NCBI GenBank assembly: GCA_031411495.1
Contig: JANOBD010000137.1
Coordinates: 1 to 48,186, forward strand
Reading direction: 5' to 3'
From: JANOBD01 sp031411495
GTDB lineage: Bacteria; Planctomycetota; Phycisphaerae; Tepidisphaerales; Tepidisphaeraceae
DNA length: 48,186 nucleotides
Below, piece by piece: positions 1 through 9,204 of the stretch. The notes under the pieces were generated by a model. That model did no database searches and had not been told where the DNA came from. It worked only from the letters and a program-made list of their open reading frames with translations. Position numbers and translations under genes: made by a program. How positions within the stretch are numbered: the first letter of the stretch is position 1; every line of letters begins with the position of its first letter.

Positions 1-2
1 TG

Positions 3-797
3 CTGGTGAAGCAGCTGGCGGATATTCCGTACTCGATGACGCTTAACGCGGATCTCGCCTGGTGGGGCGGCGCGCTCAAAGAAAAGTTCGAGCACGCGGA
101 TTTCACCATCGCGATCACACAGCGGCTGCTCGACGAGGTCATCGCAGGTTACCCGACGCTTTCGAAGGAACAGCGACTGCTCGGACGCATCGGTGTCGAC
201 ACGCGCGAATATGTGCCCGCGCCTGATCACACGCGCGACCACGCCGGCCGGAATGTCGTCACAGTCGCCAGGCTGCATCCGAGCAAAGGACACGACATTC
301 TGATCCGCGCGATCGCGATGCTGCGCGCGCGGAATGTCGACGTCGTGCTGCGAATTGCCGGCGCGGGTCCTGCGGAGCTTGAATTGCGGGAGCTGACGCA
401 TTCGCTGAAGATCGAAGAAGAAGTGACTTTCCTTGGATCGATCGGCGATACGGAAGTAATCCGCGAGTTGCAGCGCGCGGACGTGTTCGTGCTTGCCTCG
501 CACGCGGAGCCGCTCGGCGTGGCATACATGGAGGCGATGTCGTGCGGCGTCGCGACGGTCGGAACCGCCGCCGGCGGTGTAGGCGAGATCATCACCAGCG
601 GAGTCGATGGGGTTCTTGTTCCGCCCAAAGACGTGGGCGCGCTGGCCGACGCGATTGAAAAACTCCTGTCCGATCCGGATCGACGGCATGAGATTTCCGT
701 GCGCGGGCGTGAGACCATCATCGGAAAGTTCGATTCGCGCATCGGGGCCGCCACGCTTTTCGAGAGGCTCTTTCAACGCGGGCCGCCGAGCAGATAG
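3..797 (+). CDS. GT4 family glycosyltransferase, 5'-truncated
   Basis: This is the C-terminal part of a GT-B fold, family 4 retaining glycosyltransferase; the frame is open to the window edge, so the true start lies upstream and the first GTG at 6 is probably internal. The visible part holds the nucleotide-sugar-binding half: the VARLHPSKGHDILIRA stretch that opens the second Rossmann domain, then EPLGVAYMEAMSCG with the paired glutamates of the EX7E signature, followed by a GVDGVLVPP segment, all typical of GT4. Such enzymes move a sugar from a nucleotide donor to a lipid or polysaccharide acceptor on the cytoplasmic face of the membrane. The acceptor cannot be told. It converges with the next gene, with only 9 nt between their ends. 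Confidence 0.9.
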   Translation: MVKQLADIPYSMTLNADLAWWGGALKEKFEHADFTIAITQRLLDEVIAGYPTLSKEQRLLGRIGVDTREYVPAPDHTRDHAGRNVVTVARLHPSKGHDILIRAIAMLRARNVDVVLRIAGAGPAELELRELTHSLKIEEEVTFLGSIGDTEVIRELQRADVFVLASHAEPLGVAYMEAMSCGVATVGTAAGGVGEIITSGVDGVLVPPKDVGALADAIEKLLSDPDRRHEISVRGRETIIGKFDSRIGAATLFERLFQRGPPSR

Positions 798-806
798 CGC
801 TCGCGA

Positions 807-1760
807 TCAACGCGACGGAGTGGCCGCCTGCTCGCGATGCGCTTTGAAAAATGCACGAACGCTCGCTTCGTCGAATCGGTCATCGTTTTTGACGGCGTGG
901 ATGATCGCGTAGCGTTTTACGAGCAGATTCTCAGGCGAATCCGGCAGGCCGAGGTAGCGAACGCCGAACACGTCGCCTTCGTTGACGCTGTTGGCGAACT
1001 CCAGTCCGACAGCGCGTACGTGAATGCCGATCATCACGTCTTCGGGCAGATCGATGCTCATCCAGAGCGAAGGGTCGACGAGATAGCCGGCACGCGCCAT
1101 GCGGCCGAGCAACTCGCCCGACAGCGCGTAGCCGCCGCCCATGCAATGCTCTCCCGGACGATATCCATTGGCTCGCGCGGCGTGAAGGAGCGATGCGATG
1201 TATCGCCGCGTCGGATCCTGATTCCGCTGGATGGACTGAATCGGCTTCAGCCAGTTGAAATGGTTCGACAGCTCTTTGATCGACGGTTCGTGGAGGGACC
1301 AGTCACGCATTGAGCCGTTGGGCGTCTGCGTGTACGCACCGACCATACCGAGCCTTGGATTCGCCTGGAACAAGGACGTCAGGCGATCGCGGAAAGGCGA
1401 AATGACAAGCGAATCGGTGTCGAGCTTGAGGACGATGGCGGCGTCGAGGTTCGTCTGAATCCACTGCAGTGCCAGCAGAATCGCCGAGCAGATTCCCTTG
1501 CCCCTGGTGAACGTCACCTTCGCACCGTGGCGCGGGTGGTGAAGGCTGACCGCGTGCATCGACGGCGGCAGCGCCAGCAGGGTGTCGAGCTGGCGCGGTG
1601 AAGGCGAGTCGTCGATGAGCACTAGCGCAAGCGGTTGGGAATCGTGATGTGCGATCGAATCGGCGAGGTCGCGAAGCCGGTCAAGCTCGAGTTCGCCCGG
1701 TCCGACGGCGACGGCGACAGCTAGCGACGATTTTGGTTCGACTCCGCTCATTGCATCCAT
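807..1760 (-). CDS. GT-A-like glycosyltransferase (family 2-like)
   Basis: A 317-residue protein resembling inverting GT-A glycosyltransferases. An N-terminal beta-alpha segment ends in LVLIDDSPS, a KLDTDS sequence fits the metal- and nucleotide-binding DXD motif, and EHCMGGGYALSG followed by LPEDVMIG resembles the acceptor/base region of GT2-like enzymes. No membrane segment is seen, so it is probably cytosolic. The reading frame extends to a TTG at 1772, but ATG at 1760 (or 1751) is a better start; none has a strong ribosome site. It lies 60 nt behind ribH on the same strand and may be cotranscribed with it. It is convergent with the truncated GT4 gene, so this edge may belong to a surface glycan locus. 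Donor and acceptor are unknown. Confidence 0.7.
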   Translation of the reverse strand: MDAMSGVEPKSSLAVAVAVGPGELELDRLRDLADSIAHHDSQPLALVLIDDSPSPRQLDTLLALPPSMHAVSLHHPRHGAKVTFTRGKGICSAILLALQWIQTNLDAAIVLKLDTDSLVISPFRDRLTSLFQANPRLGMVGAYTQTPNGSMRDWSLHEPSIKELSNHFNWLKPIQSIQRNQDPTRRYIASLLHAARANGYRPGEHCMGGGYALSGELLGRMARAGYLVDPSLWMSIDLPEDVMIGIHVRAVGLEFANSVNEGDVFGVRYLGLPDSPENLLVKRYAIIHAVKNDDRFDEASVRAFFKAHREQAATPSR

Positions 1761-1820
1761 TCGCGAGCACAACAGCGTCGCCCGGCCAGGCGATTGCCGG
1801 AATTGTATACCGCGAAACGG

Positions 1821-2300
1821 TTATCGCTGAATTTGCCGCGCGAGGGCAATCATTTCAGCGGCGGCGTCGGCGCTGGAAATGCCCGCGTGGCCGTGGCTGC
1901 CCCCCGCGCGGGCCAGGGCCTGCTCCATGCTCTCGACGGTGAGGACGCCGAAAATGCAGGGCGTTCCGGAGTCGATCGCCACCTGCTGGATGCCCCGAGC
2001 AGCCTCATTGGCCACTACCTCAAAATGGTAGGTCTCGCCCCGAATGACGCACCCGAGGAGAATGACGGCATCGTAGCGCCCGGTATCGACGAAGAATTTC
2101 GCCGCGACGGGCAGTTCGAATGCGCCGGGTACGCGATGAATTTCGACGCGACCCTCCTCGAGCCCGATCTCCTTGAGACGCGAGACACAGCCCTCGAGAA
2201 GCCTGTCAACAACATCAGCGTTGAACCGCGCCGCGATGACGGCGATGCGCGTGGATCCGGGAATATCGAACTTGAGGGGTTTCGGGGCGTTGGTGCTCAT
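1821..2300 (-). CDS. ribH: 6,7-dimethyl-8-ribityllumazine synthase
   Basis: The 159-residue product is lumazine synthase, which condenses 5-amino-6-ribitylamino-uracil with 3,4-dihydroxy-2-butanone 4-phosphate in the penultimate step of riboflavin synthesis. Diagnostic segments are IAVIAARFNADVVDRLL near the N-terminus (the aromatic residue after AAR stacks on the substrate), HRVPGAFELP at about 55-64, and LGCVIRGETYHFEVVANE, in which H92 is the catalytic histidine. The GVLTVE segment follows as expected. Length is normal for the family, whose members assemble as pentamers or 60-mers. No FMN riboswitch is evident upstream; the gene starts 39 nt after the isomerase stop and is likely read from the same transcript. 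No other rib gene is in the window. Confidence 0.96.
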   Translation of the reverse strand: MSTNAPKPLKFDIPGSTRIAVIAARFNADVVDRLLEGCVSRLKEIGLEEGRVEIHRVPGAFELPVAAKFFVDTGRYDAVILLGCVIRGETYHFEVVANEAARGIQQVAIDSGTPCIFGVLTVESMEQALARAGGSHGHAGISSADAAAEMIALARQIQR

Positions 2301-2339
2301 GGTCTTCGTGCAGGGTCCCGCTGCCTGGGTTCAATACGA

Positions 2340-3080
2340 TCACATCAGCGCCTTCAGCTTCGCTACGCATTCCTTGAGGGCCGGCACGGGATTCTGCTCG
2401 TCGAGTTCGTATTCGATGACGATCGGACCGGTGAAGTTGTTGGTTTTGAGCGTGGTGATGAGCTTGGGCAAGTCGAGGATGCCGGTGCCGATGATCACGT
2501 CGCGGGGCTCGCGTTTCTCACTGTAAAGGAAATCCTTTACGTGCACGCCCGTCAACCGGTTCTTGAAGAGTTCGGCCCACTTGCACGGGTCCTGCTTTGC
2601 GTCGATCGCCCATGCGGTGTCCATGTGCAGGCCAACGTGTTTCGTGCGGTCGAAGATGTAGCGAAGGATTCGGTCGGTTCCGAGCCAGTCATACCCGCCG
2701 TGGTTGTGGATGCCGATCTTGATGCCGAACTGCTCGGCGAGCGCGTCCACATTCTTCAGGCCGGCGAAGTTGCCGTCCATCAGGTCCGGCGCGAAGTGAA
2801 TCGACATGTTGGGGATGCCGAGCGCCTTGCAGAACTCAAACTTGGGTTTGTCCTTGGCGGGGTCGCCGGTCATGGTTTCGACGCCGATGGCGACGATCTT
2901 CACGCCGGCGGCGTCGAAGGTGTTCTTCGTTGCGGCGTACGTCGAGGGATCACTGAAGTTCGCGTGCAGGGCGCAAAGCTCCGTGGCGCTCACGCCGGTC
3001 TCTTTGAGCCTGGAGATAAAGTCCGCAACGGCCTTGAAATGTCGGAAACACCACGATTGGATGGCGATGGATTGGTTCAT
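2340..3080 (-). CDS. Sugar phosphate isomerase/epimerase, AP-endonuclease-2 TIM barrel
   Basis: A 246-residue TIM-barrel protein of the xylose-isomerase-like family. Metal-site signatures are visible: IGIHNHGGYDW on a central strand, HVGLHMDTAW next, VHVKDF near the end, and IVIEYE closing the barrel; the His, Asp and Glu side chains would hold a divalent metal. Members isomerise or epimerise sugars and inositols, and planctomycetes carry many paralogues. There is no signal peptide in this copy, so it is predicted cytosolic. The start ATG at 3080 follows a GAAAGA-type ribosome site. It precedes ribH by 39 nt on the same strand. The precise substrate cannot be assigned from sequence. Confidence 0.85.
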   Translation of the reverse strand: MNQSIAIQSWCFRHFKAVADFISRLKETGVSATELCALHANFSDPSTYAATKNTFDAAGVKIVAIGVETMTGDPAKDKPKFEFCKALGIPNMSIHFAPDLMDGNFAGLKNVDALAEQFGIKIGIHNHGGYDWLGTDRILRYIFDRTKHVGLHMDTAWAIDAKQDPCKWAELFKNRLTGVHVKDFLYSEKREPRDVIIGTGILDLPKLITTLKTNNFTGPIVIEYELDEQNPVPALKECVAKLKALM

Positions 3081-3219
3081 GGGCGTCTTTCGGCGTAAGG
3101 GTGACCTCGGGGTCGTGCGTGATGCTATTGCACGACACGCCGAGTGTCACGACAGAGCGGAAGAACGCCAGTCAACGCGATGTTCACAGATCGCAATTCA
3201 AGTAGCAGAACCCCACGAC

Positions 3220-3831
3220 TTACGACGCAAGGGCCAGCTGAACGATCCCGCGCGCCTGTCCGCCGATCTGGCCGCTCGCCCGGGTGATGCCGAGCTTGAT
3301 CAGCGGGGAAAGCAGCAGTGAAGCCGTCGAACGCGCGGCCATCAGCGCGCCGATAGCGGCCTCGAGTCGGATACGATTGGCCACGTCGGGCATGCGCGAA
3401 AGATGAGCAAGGACGAACGCGGTCGCGAGGGTGTCACCCGGCATCCGGCGAACGGTCGCTCGTGGAAACATTCCATCTTCGTGTTGCAGATTGCTGAGCA
3501 GGATGACGGCCTTCAGGCCCGCTGAACGACCCTCCGCGTCGTTCAGCAGGGCGCGGGCGGCCAGCGCGGTGGTCAATGTATCGCCGCCCCAACCGCCGTC
3601 GGCCTCCTGAGTTACAGTAAGCCTGGCGAGCAGGGCGCGGTACAATTGGGTCCGCGTCTGGCTCAACTCCTGAAGACGAATCATGGAGAGTGCCGCGGTC
3701 GCCACGGCCGACCCCCCAAGTTCGGCCGTGAGAAACTCCGGCACGTCGGGCCGGAACCGGGACAGCTCGGCGAAAAGTTTCTTGCCTTGGCCGTCGGTCC
3801 ACATGCCGTCCATCTGTCTTACAGTCGTCAT
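3220..3831 (-). CDS. Terpene-cyclase/prenyltransferase-fold alpha-toroid protein
   Basis: A 203-residue protein built of helical repeats. The segment TVTQEADGGWGGDTLTTALAA resembles a QW-type repeat of squalene-hopene cyclases and protein prenyltransferases (Q...GGWG), and a second degenerate copy lies around QHEDGMFPRA...GDTLATAFVL. It is far shorter than true squalene cyclases (about 600 residues) and lacks the catalytic DXDD motif, so an enzymatic cyclase role is unlikely; short stand-alone repeat proteins of this fold are common in planctomycetes with unknown function. No signal peptide is seen. It starts 242 nt from, and divergent to, the cytochrome c maturation genes. Confidence 0.6.
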   Translation of the reverse strand: MTTVRQMDGMWTDGQGKKLFAELSRFRPDVPEFLTAELGGSAVATAALSMIRLQELSQTRTQLYRALLARLTVTQEADGGWGGDTLTTALAARALLNDAEGRSAGLKAVILLSNLQHEDGMFPRATVRRMPGDTLATAFVLAHLSRMPDVANRIRLEAAIGALMAARSTASLLLSPLIKLGITRASGQIGGQARGIVQLALAS

Positions 3832-4073
3832 CTCAAGCCATCCTTGGTTTGGGTCGCGTTCGGGTTGAATCTTACCGAACTCAATCCTAACAACAAGCCG
3901 AAAATCAGAAAAATGTTCGGGTGATGGTAGGGGTGTGTCCGCGTGGCGAATCGCCGCATTCCGACTCGACCGTCTCCAAAGGCTGGTGAAACTACGTACA
4001 CTGTGAATCCTTCGAGTCCTGCGGGATTCTCGCCTGCCCGATACCGAAACTGGTGACTGCCGCGGAGTAACGG

Positions 4074-6161
4074 ATGCCCGCTTTGCGTTGGATCTTTCGC
4101 CACACCCTCAACAGCGTGCCGTCCGGCATCGTGCTGCTGGTGCTGATCGGCCTCTACATTGCCATCGGATCCGGAGCTGCCGGACTGCGCGAGCGGCTCG
4201 AGATGGATGAACTGCTCTTCTTCAACTGGTGGCCGTTCAAGGTGCTGTCGGTGCTGCTGGTCATCAATCTGATGACGGTGACGATCACCCGCATTCCCCT
4301 CACGCCGACGCGTTACGGCGTCTGGTCGATCCATCTGGGCATCATCCTTCTGCTCATCAGTCTCGGTGCCTATTACAACCAGAAGGTCGAAGGGCTGGTT
4401 CCACTCGTTCGCGGACAGACGGCGACCGCGTTTTATGATCGTTGGGAGCGGGCGCTCTACATCCGAACGCCGTTCGCGCAAAACAGCGTTCCGCTCGAGG
4501 GTCTGCCGCGCTTCTCGGCGTATGATGAGCCGCTGGGCAACGCTCATTACCTCGATCGATCTCCGCTTCGCAATCTCGAACCCCAACTCACCGTCTTTGA
4601 TTCCGAATCCCGGCAGGGCCATGTCACCACGCTTGCTGAAGCGATCGGCGCCGCGCAGCCGGTGACGTTCGACATCATCGGCTACTACCCCTACGGCGAG
4701 ACGCAGGGGTGGGTCGTCGATTCCGCCGCCGGCAACACCGGTTTGAAACTCACCAATCCGAAGGGCAACTACACGTGGATTGTCGCCAGTGAGTCTGCCG
4801 ATGCGGTCACGGCCATCAGCGACCGCGCGTTTGTCGAGCATCGTCACCTCGATACCGCCGCGGATGTCGAGATCGCGACGGCCGCCGCGAAAAAGCTGCA
4901 CAAGCTGACCGTGAAGGTCGGCGAGGCCTCGCAGGAGATCGCGGTCGAGCCGGGGAAGACTTACGAGATCGCCGGCTATTCGATCGCAGTCGAGGAGTTC
5001 AAGCCGCAGTGGCCGCTCTCGAGCGGCCAAGGCCGGGCGGATGCGCTGACGATGGTAGTCACGCACAAAAGTGCCGATGGAAGTGCGACACAGTTCCGCC
5101 GAATGGTGCTTGCCGGACGCGAATCGTCTGGCGATGCGCAGACGGACTTTGAGCTGGGCGTCGAAGGCGCCGGCCCATTCGGCAAGCGGAAACGCGACGG
5201 CGTGCTCGATGCCAACATCACCATCGCCTACACCTATACCGATCCGACCCGGCTCCTGCCGACGATGGACGGCGTCACCGCGAAGTACGTTCTCTTCACC
5301 GCCGGCGATTCGCCGGGCATCACCTCGTTGCGCGTGAGCACGCGGCAGCCGATACAGATCGAAAAAACCACCGATGCGACGCTTCGCCTCAACGTCGATG
5401 CGCCGGCGGGCCTGCTCGACAGTTCGCCGGCGAGCGAGCCGGTTGCGATCGCGATCGAGCGGAACGATCACCTCAGGCACTCGGATACGGTGGCGATCGT
5501 TTCGCCCGAACGACGCGATCGAGAGGTCGCGCGTGCCGGCGGCGGGCAGATGGTTCGTGTCAAGGTGTCCAGCGGCGACTGGTCGCAGATCGTGCCGGTC
5601 GGTTTCGACCAGTTCGCGCTGCAGAACGCATTCACCGGCCCGAACATCAAGGTGCCGGGCGCGCAGGTGCCGTTTCAACTGATGCTCGGCAACCTGCGCC
5701 GCGCCTTGCCGGTCGCGGTACGGCTCGAGAGCTTCGAGGCGATGCCGTATGCGGGCGGCGACCTCTCCGGTTCGTCGATGATGCGCGAGTTCCGGTCGAA
5801 CATCACCTTCCTGGACCCGTCGACCAATCTCGCCACCCGCGCCTCGGCCAGCCTCAACGAGCCGGCGTTCTTCAAGCGCGGCGGCGGGCTCCTGTCGCCG
5901 GGCGAATCGTGGATCTTCTCCCAGGCGAGCTGGAACCCGCAGAACCTCGACTTCACCGCACTCCAGGTCGGCAACCGCCCGTTCGTAACGAATATGATCG
6001 TGGCGTGCGGAATGATCCTCGGCGGACTGCTTTACACGTTTTACCTCAAGCCGATCATCATCCGGCGGATGAAGGCCAACGCGCTGCGCCTGGCGCAGGC
6101 ACGCAAAAAACCTCAGCGGACACAGAGCGATGAACCTCAAGAGCTTGTTACTTCTGCTTAG
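4074..6161 (+). CDS. resB: Cytochrome c biogenesis protein ResB (Ccs1-like)
   Basis: A 695-residue ResB/Ccs1 protein of system II cytochrome c maturation, which with CcsA carries haem across the membrane and holds apocytochrome for ligation. The N-terminus has three hydrophobic segments (about 16-36, 56-75 and 88-106), the second followed by NLMTVTITRIPLTPTRYGVWSIHLGIILLLIS, typical of ResB. A large extracytoplasmic domain of about 500 residues follows and a last membrane segment is at about 645-665. A GGAG ribosome site lies about 10 nt before the ATG. The 3' end overlaps ccsA by 32 nt, implying coupled translation. The periplasmic domain is longer than in Bacillus ResB, as is common in planctomycetes and Bacteroidetes. 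Confidence 0.88.
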   Translation: MPALRWIFRHTLNSVPSGIVLLVLIGLYIAIGSGAAGLRERLEMDELLFFNWWPFKVLSVLLVINLMTVTITRIPLTPTRYGVWSIHLGIILLLISLGAYYNQKVEGLVPLVRGQTATAFYDRWERALYIRTPFAQNSVPLEGLPRFSAYDEPLGNAHYLDRSPLRNLEPQLTVFDSESRQGHVTTLAEAIGAAQPVTFDIIGYYPYGETQGWVVDSAAGNTGLKLTNPKGNYTWIVASESADAVTAISDRAFVEHRHLDTAADVEIATAAAKKLHKLTVKVGEASQEIAVEPGKTYEIAGYSIAVEEFKPQWPLSSGQGRADALTMVVTHKSADGSATQFRRMVLAGRESSGDAQTDFELGVEGAGPFGKRKRDGVLDANITIAYTYTDPTRLLPTMDGVTAKYVLFTAGDSPGITSLRVSTRQPIQIEKTTDATLRLNVDAPAGLLDSSPASEPVAIAIERNDHLRHSDTVAIVSPERRDREVARAGGGQMVRVKVSSGDWSQIVPVGFDQFALQNAFTGPNIKVPGAQVPFQLMLGNLRRALPVAVRLESFEAMPYAGGDLSGSSMMREFRSNITFLDPSTNLATRASASLNEPAFFKRGGGLLSPGESWIFSQASWNPQNLDFTALQVGNRPFVTNMIVACGMILGGLLYTFYLKPIIIRRMKANALRLAQARKKPQRTQSDEPQELVTSA

Positions 6162-8040
6162 CATTTGTCTCTCGCTGATCTGCTCCTTCGCGAATGCGCA
6201 AGCGACACCGCCCGCGAACGCGCAGTCCGTGATGAGCGACAGCGCCTTCGCCGCCGCGCTCAAGCTCGACGGGATCCGCTCGTTGAGCCTGCAGGATCGC
6301 CAGACGATCAAGACGTGGGATACGTTCGCGCGGCAGACGGTCTCGCAGATTGCCGGCCGAAGCCGCATCAACGATCGCGATCCGCTCTTCACGCTGCTCG
6401 ACATCGCGTTCGTCCCGGAGAAATATCTCGATCAACCGATCCTGCGGATCAAGAACCCCCAGCTCCTGAGCGATCTGCTGGCGATGCCCGGCCTGGATCC
6501 GGCGATGCGCAGCTCGATCGAGGCGACGAAGGCCGTCTCGCTGGGTTTCTGGGTCTCGGAGCCGGTCCAGCAGTTCGCGACGCAGATGCAGCAGCAGGTG
6601 ATCGCGTCGCGCGATTCCATCAACCAGATTCAGACCAGCGCGCAGGTCCTGACGCAGCTTTCGCAGATGCGCGCGCCGCTGGATGGCCTGCACTTCGTGC
6701 CGCCGGCACAAGGCGCCGACTGGCACCGCCTGCCCGAATTGCAGGCGAACATGGCGCTGGCGATGATCGACGATCCACAACTGAAGCAACACGCGCTGCC
6801 CGGCTACGACAACCTCCGCATCGCGCGGATCACCTCGGCAATCACTCAACTTTCCTCGGCATGGCGCAACCGCGACGCCGCCGCTGTTCAGACACAGATC
6901 GATATGCTCGCGAGGGAGCTGCCGACGCTCACGTCGAGCTATCCGAGCGCCGCGCGGCGCGAGACCGAGATCCTCTACAACAAGGCCTACAAGCTCACGC
7001 TGCCGGGCGCGTTCATCTACTTCGCGGCGTTCGTGCTCTTCATCATCTCGGCGTATTCGAAGCGACAGGGCATTCGTCGCTGGGCGATCGGATGCACGGT
7101 TTTGGGGCTCGCGCTCCACACGCTCGGCATCGCCATCCGCTGGTGGCTCGACCAGAGTTCGACCGGCAGCTGGTTCTACTCCATCCCGATCAAGAACCAG
7201 TTCGAAAGCGTGATGATGAGCGCCTGGTTCGGCATGGTCGTCGGCCTCATTCTCGAGCTCTGCTGGAAGAGGAAGGGCCTCTTCGGCGCTGCGGCGAGCT
7301 TCGTCGGATGGATGAGCCTCGTCGCGCTCTTCACGGTTCCCTACATCTTCCACAAGGACATCGGCAACGAGATCGGCCGCTCGACCGGCATCCTGATGAG
7401 CTACTGGCTCTACGTCCACGTGACCCTCGCGACGGCCAGCTACGCGCTGATCGGCATGAGCTTTCTGCTGGGCGTCTGGTGGATCGCGCGGTACTTCAGC
7501 GCCCCGCCTGAGGTCCGCGCCATGGGACCAAACCGACTTTCGTCCGATGCCGCCCGCGGCGAGCCTGAACCCCAGCGTGAATCGCTCGCGATGGCGTTCA
7601 GCCCGGTCCCCGCGCTCGCCGGTGCGACCGATGTCGGCGGGGGCGGCGACTTTGGACGCTCTCGCGTTCCCGATTACGCGACGGGCGTCACGCGCGCGTA
7701 CACCAGTTCGTCGGCGGTCGAACCGATCCGGGCGCTCCTGGCCCATCTCGACGCCTGCAACGTCGTCATCCTCCAGCTCGCCTTCTGGATTCTCGGCGTC
7801 GCGATCGTGTGCGGCGCGATCTGGGCGGATGTCTCCTGGGGCCGGCCCTGGGGCTGGGATCCGAAAGAGACGTTCGCGCTGGTCACCTGGATCGTCTACC
7901 TCATCATCCTCCACGTGCGCCTGGTCACGAAGCAGAAGGCCCTCTGGACCGCGATCCTCTGCATCGTCGGCTTCTTCGTGATGCTCTTTAACTGGATCGG
8001 CGTGAACTACTTCCTTGTCGGACTCCACAGCTATGCTTGA
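6130..8040 (+). CDS. ccsA: Cytochrome c biogenesis protein CcsA (ResC-like)
   Basis: A 636-residue haem-handling membrane protein. Residues 1-24 form a signal-like segment, about 25-285 a soluble extracytoplasmic region, and from about 290 on come the CcsA membrane helices. The hallmark WGRPWGWDPKETFALVTW near residue 580 is the tryptophan-rich haem-binding WWD motif; histidines such as those in LALHTLG and LYVHVTL could be axial ligands. It partners with ResB, whose gene it overlaps by 32 nt. Between two membrane helices, roughly residues 458-535, lies a Pro/Gly/Ser-rich stretch (SAPPEV...GGGGDFGRS) that compact CcsA proteins lack. The long N-terminal domain resembles the extended CcsA proteins of planctomycetes and Bacteroidetes. 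Confidence 0.92.
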   Translation: MNLKSLLLLLSICLSLICSFANAQATPPANAQSVMSDSAFAAALKLDGIRSLSLQDRQTIKTWDTFARQTVSQIAGRSRINDRDPLFTLLDIAFVPEKYLDQPILRIKNPQLLSDLLAMPGLDPAMRSSIEATKAVSLGFWVSEPVQQFATQMQQQVIASRDSINQIQTSAQVLTQLSQMRAPLDGLHFVPPAQGADWHRLPELQANMALAMIDDPQLKQHALPGYDNLRIARITSAITQLSSAWRNRDAAAVQTQIDMLARELPTLTSSYPSAARRETEILYNKAYKLTLPGAFIYFAAFVLFIISAYSKRQGIRRWAIGCTVLGLALHTLGIAIRWWLDQSSTGSWFYSIPIKNQFESVMMSAWFGMVVGLILELCWKRKGLFGAAASFVGWMSLVALFTVPYIFHKDIGNEIGRSTGILMSYWLYVHVTLATASYALIGMSFLLGVWWIARYFSAPPEVRAMGPNRLSSDAARGEPEPQRESLAMAFSPVPALAGATDVGGGGDFGRSRVPDYATGVTRAYTSSSAVEPIRALLAHLDACNVVILQLAFWILGVAIVCGAIWADVSWGRPWGWDPKETFALVTWIVYLIILHVRLVTKQKALWTAILCIVGFFVMLFNWIGVNYFLVGLHSYA

Positions 8041-8052
8041 TGAGGCACGGCG

Positions 8053-8328
8053 ATGTTGCGAGTTGCGCCCTATCCGCGATTTCTCTTCTGGCTGTACGGA
8101 TTCTTTCCGTTGATGGCTGTCCTTTCGCTCGTCCTCGCTGTTTTGGCGAGTTGGTGGGTTTGTACATTGCTGGCTGTCGCGATCTTGATTTCGCAATCCA
8201 GGGCGAGACGCGTGTGCGGCGATCGTTGTGGAACCAACATCGGCAAGATTCGTGGTTCCTACCGCCACGCGCCGTTCAACTTTCATCGGCGATGCTCGCT
8301 GTGCGACTCGGATCTCTGGTCGAACTAA
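8053..8328 (+). CDS. Small membrane protein with cysteine-rich tail, unknown
   Basis: A 91-residue product with two closely spaced hydrophobic stretches (about 10-29 and 31-47) followed by a basic, cysteine-containing tail (VCGDRCG and RRCSLCDSD). It begins 12 nt after the ccsA stop with GAGG about 8 nt before its ATG, so it may be the last gene of that transcript. I recognise no family. The CXXC in the tail could bind metal or form a disulfide, which would fit a redox or haem-handling accessory role next to ResB/CcsA, but that is inference. An overlapping frame from 8037 has no comparable features. It could still be a chance reading frame. Confidence 0.45.
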   Translation: MLRVAPYPRFLFWLYGFFPLMAVLSLVLAVLASWWVCTLLAVAILISQSRARRVCGDRCGTNIGKIRGSYRHAPFNFHRRCSLCDSDLWSN

Positions 8329-8401
8329 GGGCGGAGCACTCGATCCGCGTGAATTCATATCGGTGTTCGTCCGTGACCCATCGGTGACTATAGTTTCTGT
8401 G

Positions 8402-8992
8402 ATGAACATCGACGGTTCCTCCCTCGAACATCTGTCCGCAACCGCGCGTCACGTTCTGACGATCGACGCCGACACCGCGTACACGAAACTCGTCCCCGAT
8501 TGCGAAGGCGCGAGCGAGGCGCGGGATGCGCTGGAACTCATCAAACCTGCGAACGTCACGACATCGCCTCCGCTCAATCTTCACGAAGCCAACGCCGTCG
8601 TCGCGGGACTCTGGCTCTGGCACGATTCTCTCGATGTCAGCCACACGATCTCACAGTCGATCGAGACGTCCACCGGCAGTTTCTGGCACGCGATCATGCA
8701 CCGTCGCGAAGGCGATTTCTCGAACGCCAAGTACTGGTATCGCCGCGTCGGTTCGCATCCGGCACTCCGCACGATCGCCGCGCGCATCAACGTGCTGACG
8801 GAAACATTGCCGGCCGACAAGCTGCTGTTCCGACTCACGGCCAATGGCTTTGATCCGTACGCGCTGGTCGATCTTGTCGAAGCGGTGCACGGTTCGAAGG
8901 ATCATCCGCATCGATCGCTGGCGATTTCGCTGCAGAAGCTCGAATGGCAGACCCTGCTGGAAACCTGCGTCAGGGCTTCCGTTTCGGCTTAG
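8402..8992 (+). CDS. Conserved hypothetical protein
   Basis: A 196-residue soluble protein; I place the start at ATG 8402 because the longer frame upstream only mirrors the previous gene. The central FWHAIMHRREGDFSNAKYWYRRVGSHP segment (positions about 98-124) is a sequence I recognise from uncharacterised proteins of planctomycetes and acidobacteria; its His, Arg and Trp pattern looks conserved. An earlier LHEANAVVAGLWLWHDSLDVSH stretch also looks like a conserved core. The function is unknown: no signal peptide, no membrane helix and no standard nucleotide-binding motif is seen. It stands alone, 73 nt after the small membrane protein. Confidence 0.7.
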   Translation: MNIDGSSLEHLSATARHVLTIDADTAYTKLVPDCEGASEARDALELIKPANVTTSPPLNLHEANAVVAGLWLWHDSLDVSHTISQSIETSTGSFWHAIMHRREGDFSNAKYWYRRVGSHPALRTIAARINVLTETLPADKLLFRLTANGFDPYALVDLVEAVHGSKDHPHRSLAISLQKLEWQTLLETCVRASVSA

Positions 8993-9204
8993 TGTTTACA
9001 TGATATAAGTCATTTCTTCACAATTGCTTATGTGAATTCTCGAGACTGGGCGGCGTCCCGATAATGTCAGGCCGCTCCAAATGCCGATCTCTTTGATATA
9101 CTCACCCACGAGGGCATTGCGATCGCGGGTGACCCCGGCCATCGCGATGTTTCGGTGATTTGTCTACCCGACAGCCGTCGCCGAGCACGAAGAGTGAGGA
9201 AACC

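Noticed and set aside
1794..3098. 434-codon rightward frame over ribH and the isomerase
   Set aside because: It is opposite two genes with clear active-site motifs and has no recognisable content.
3828..6404. 858-codon leftward frame antisense to resB
   Set aside because: Arg/Asp-rich composition without any domain, lying exactly opposite a well-supported ResB gene; typical GC-rich shadow.
6148..8409. 753-codon leftward frame antisense to ccsA
   Set aside because: Low-complexity charged translation; the other strand carries the CcsA haem motif and membrane helices.
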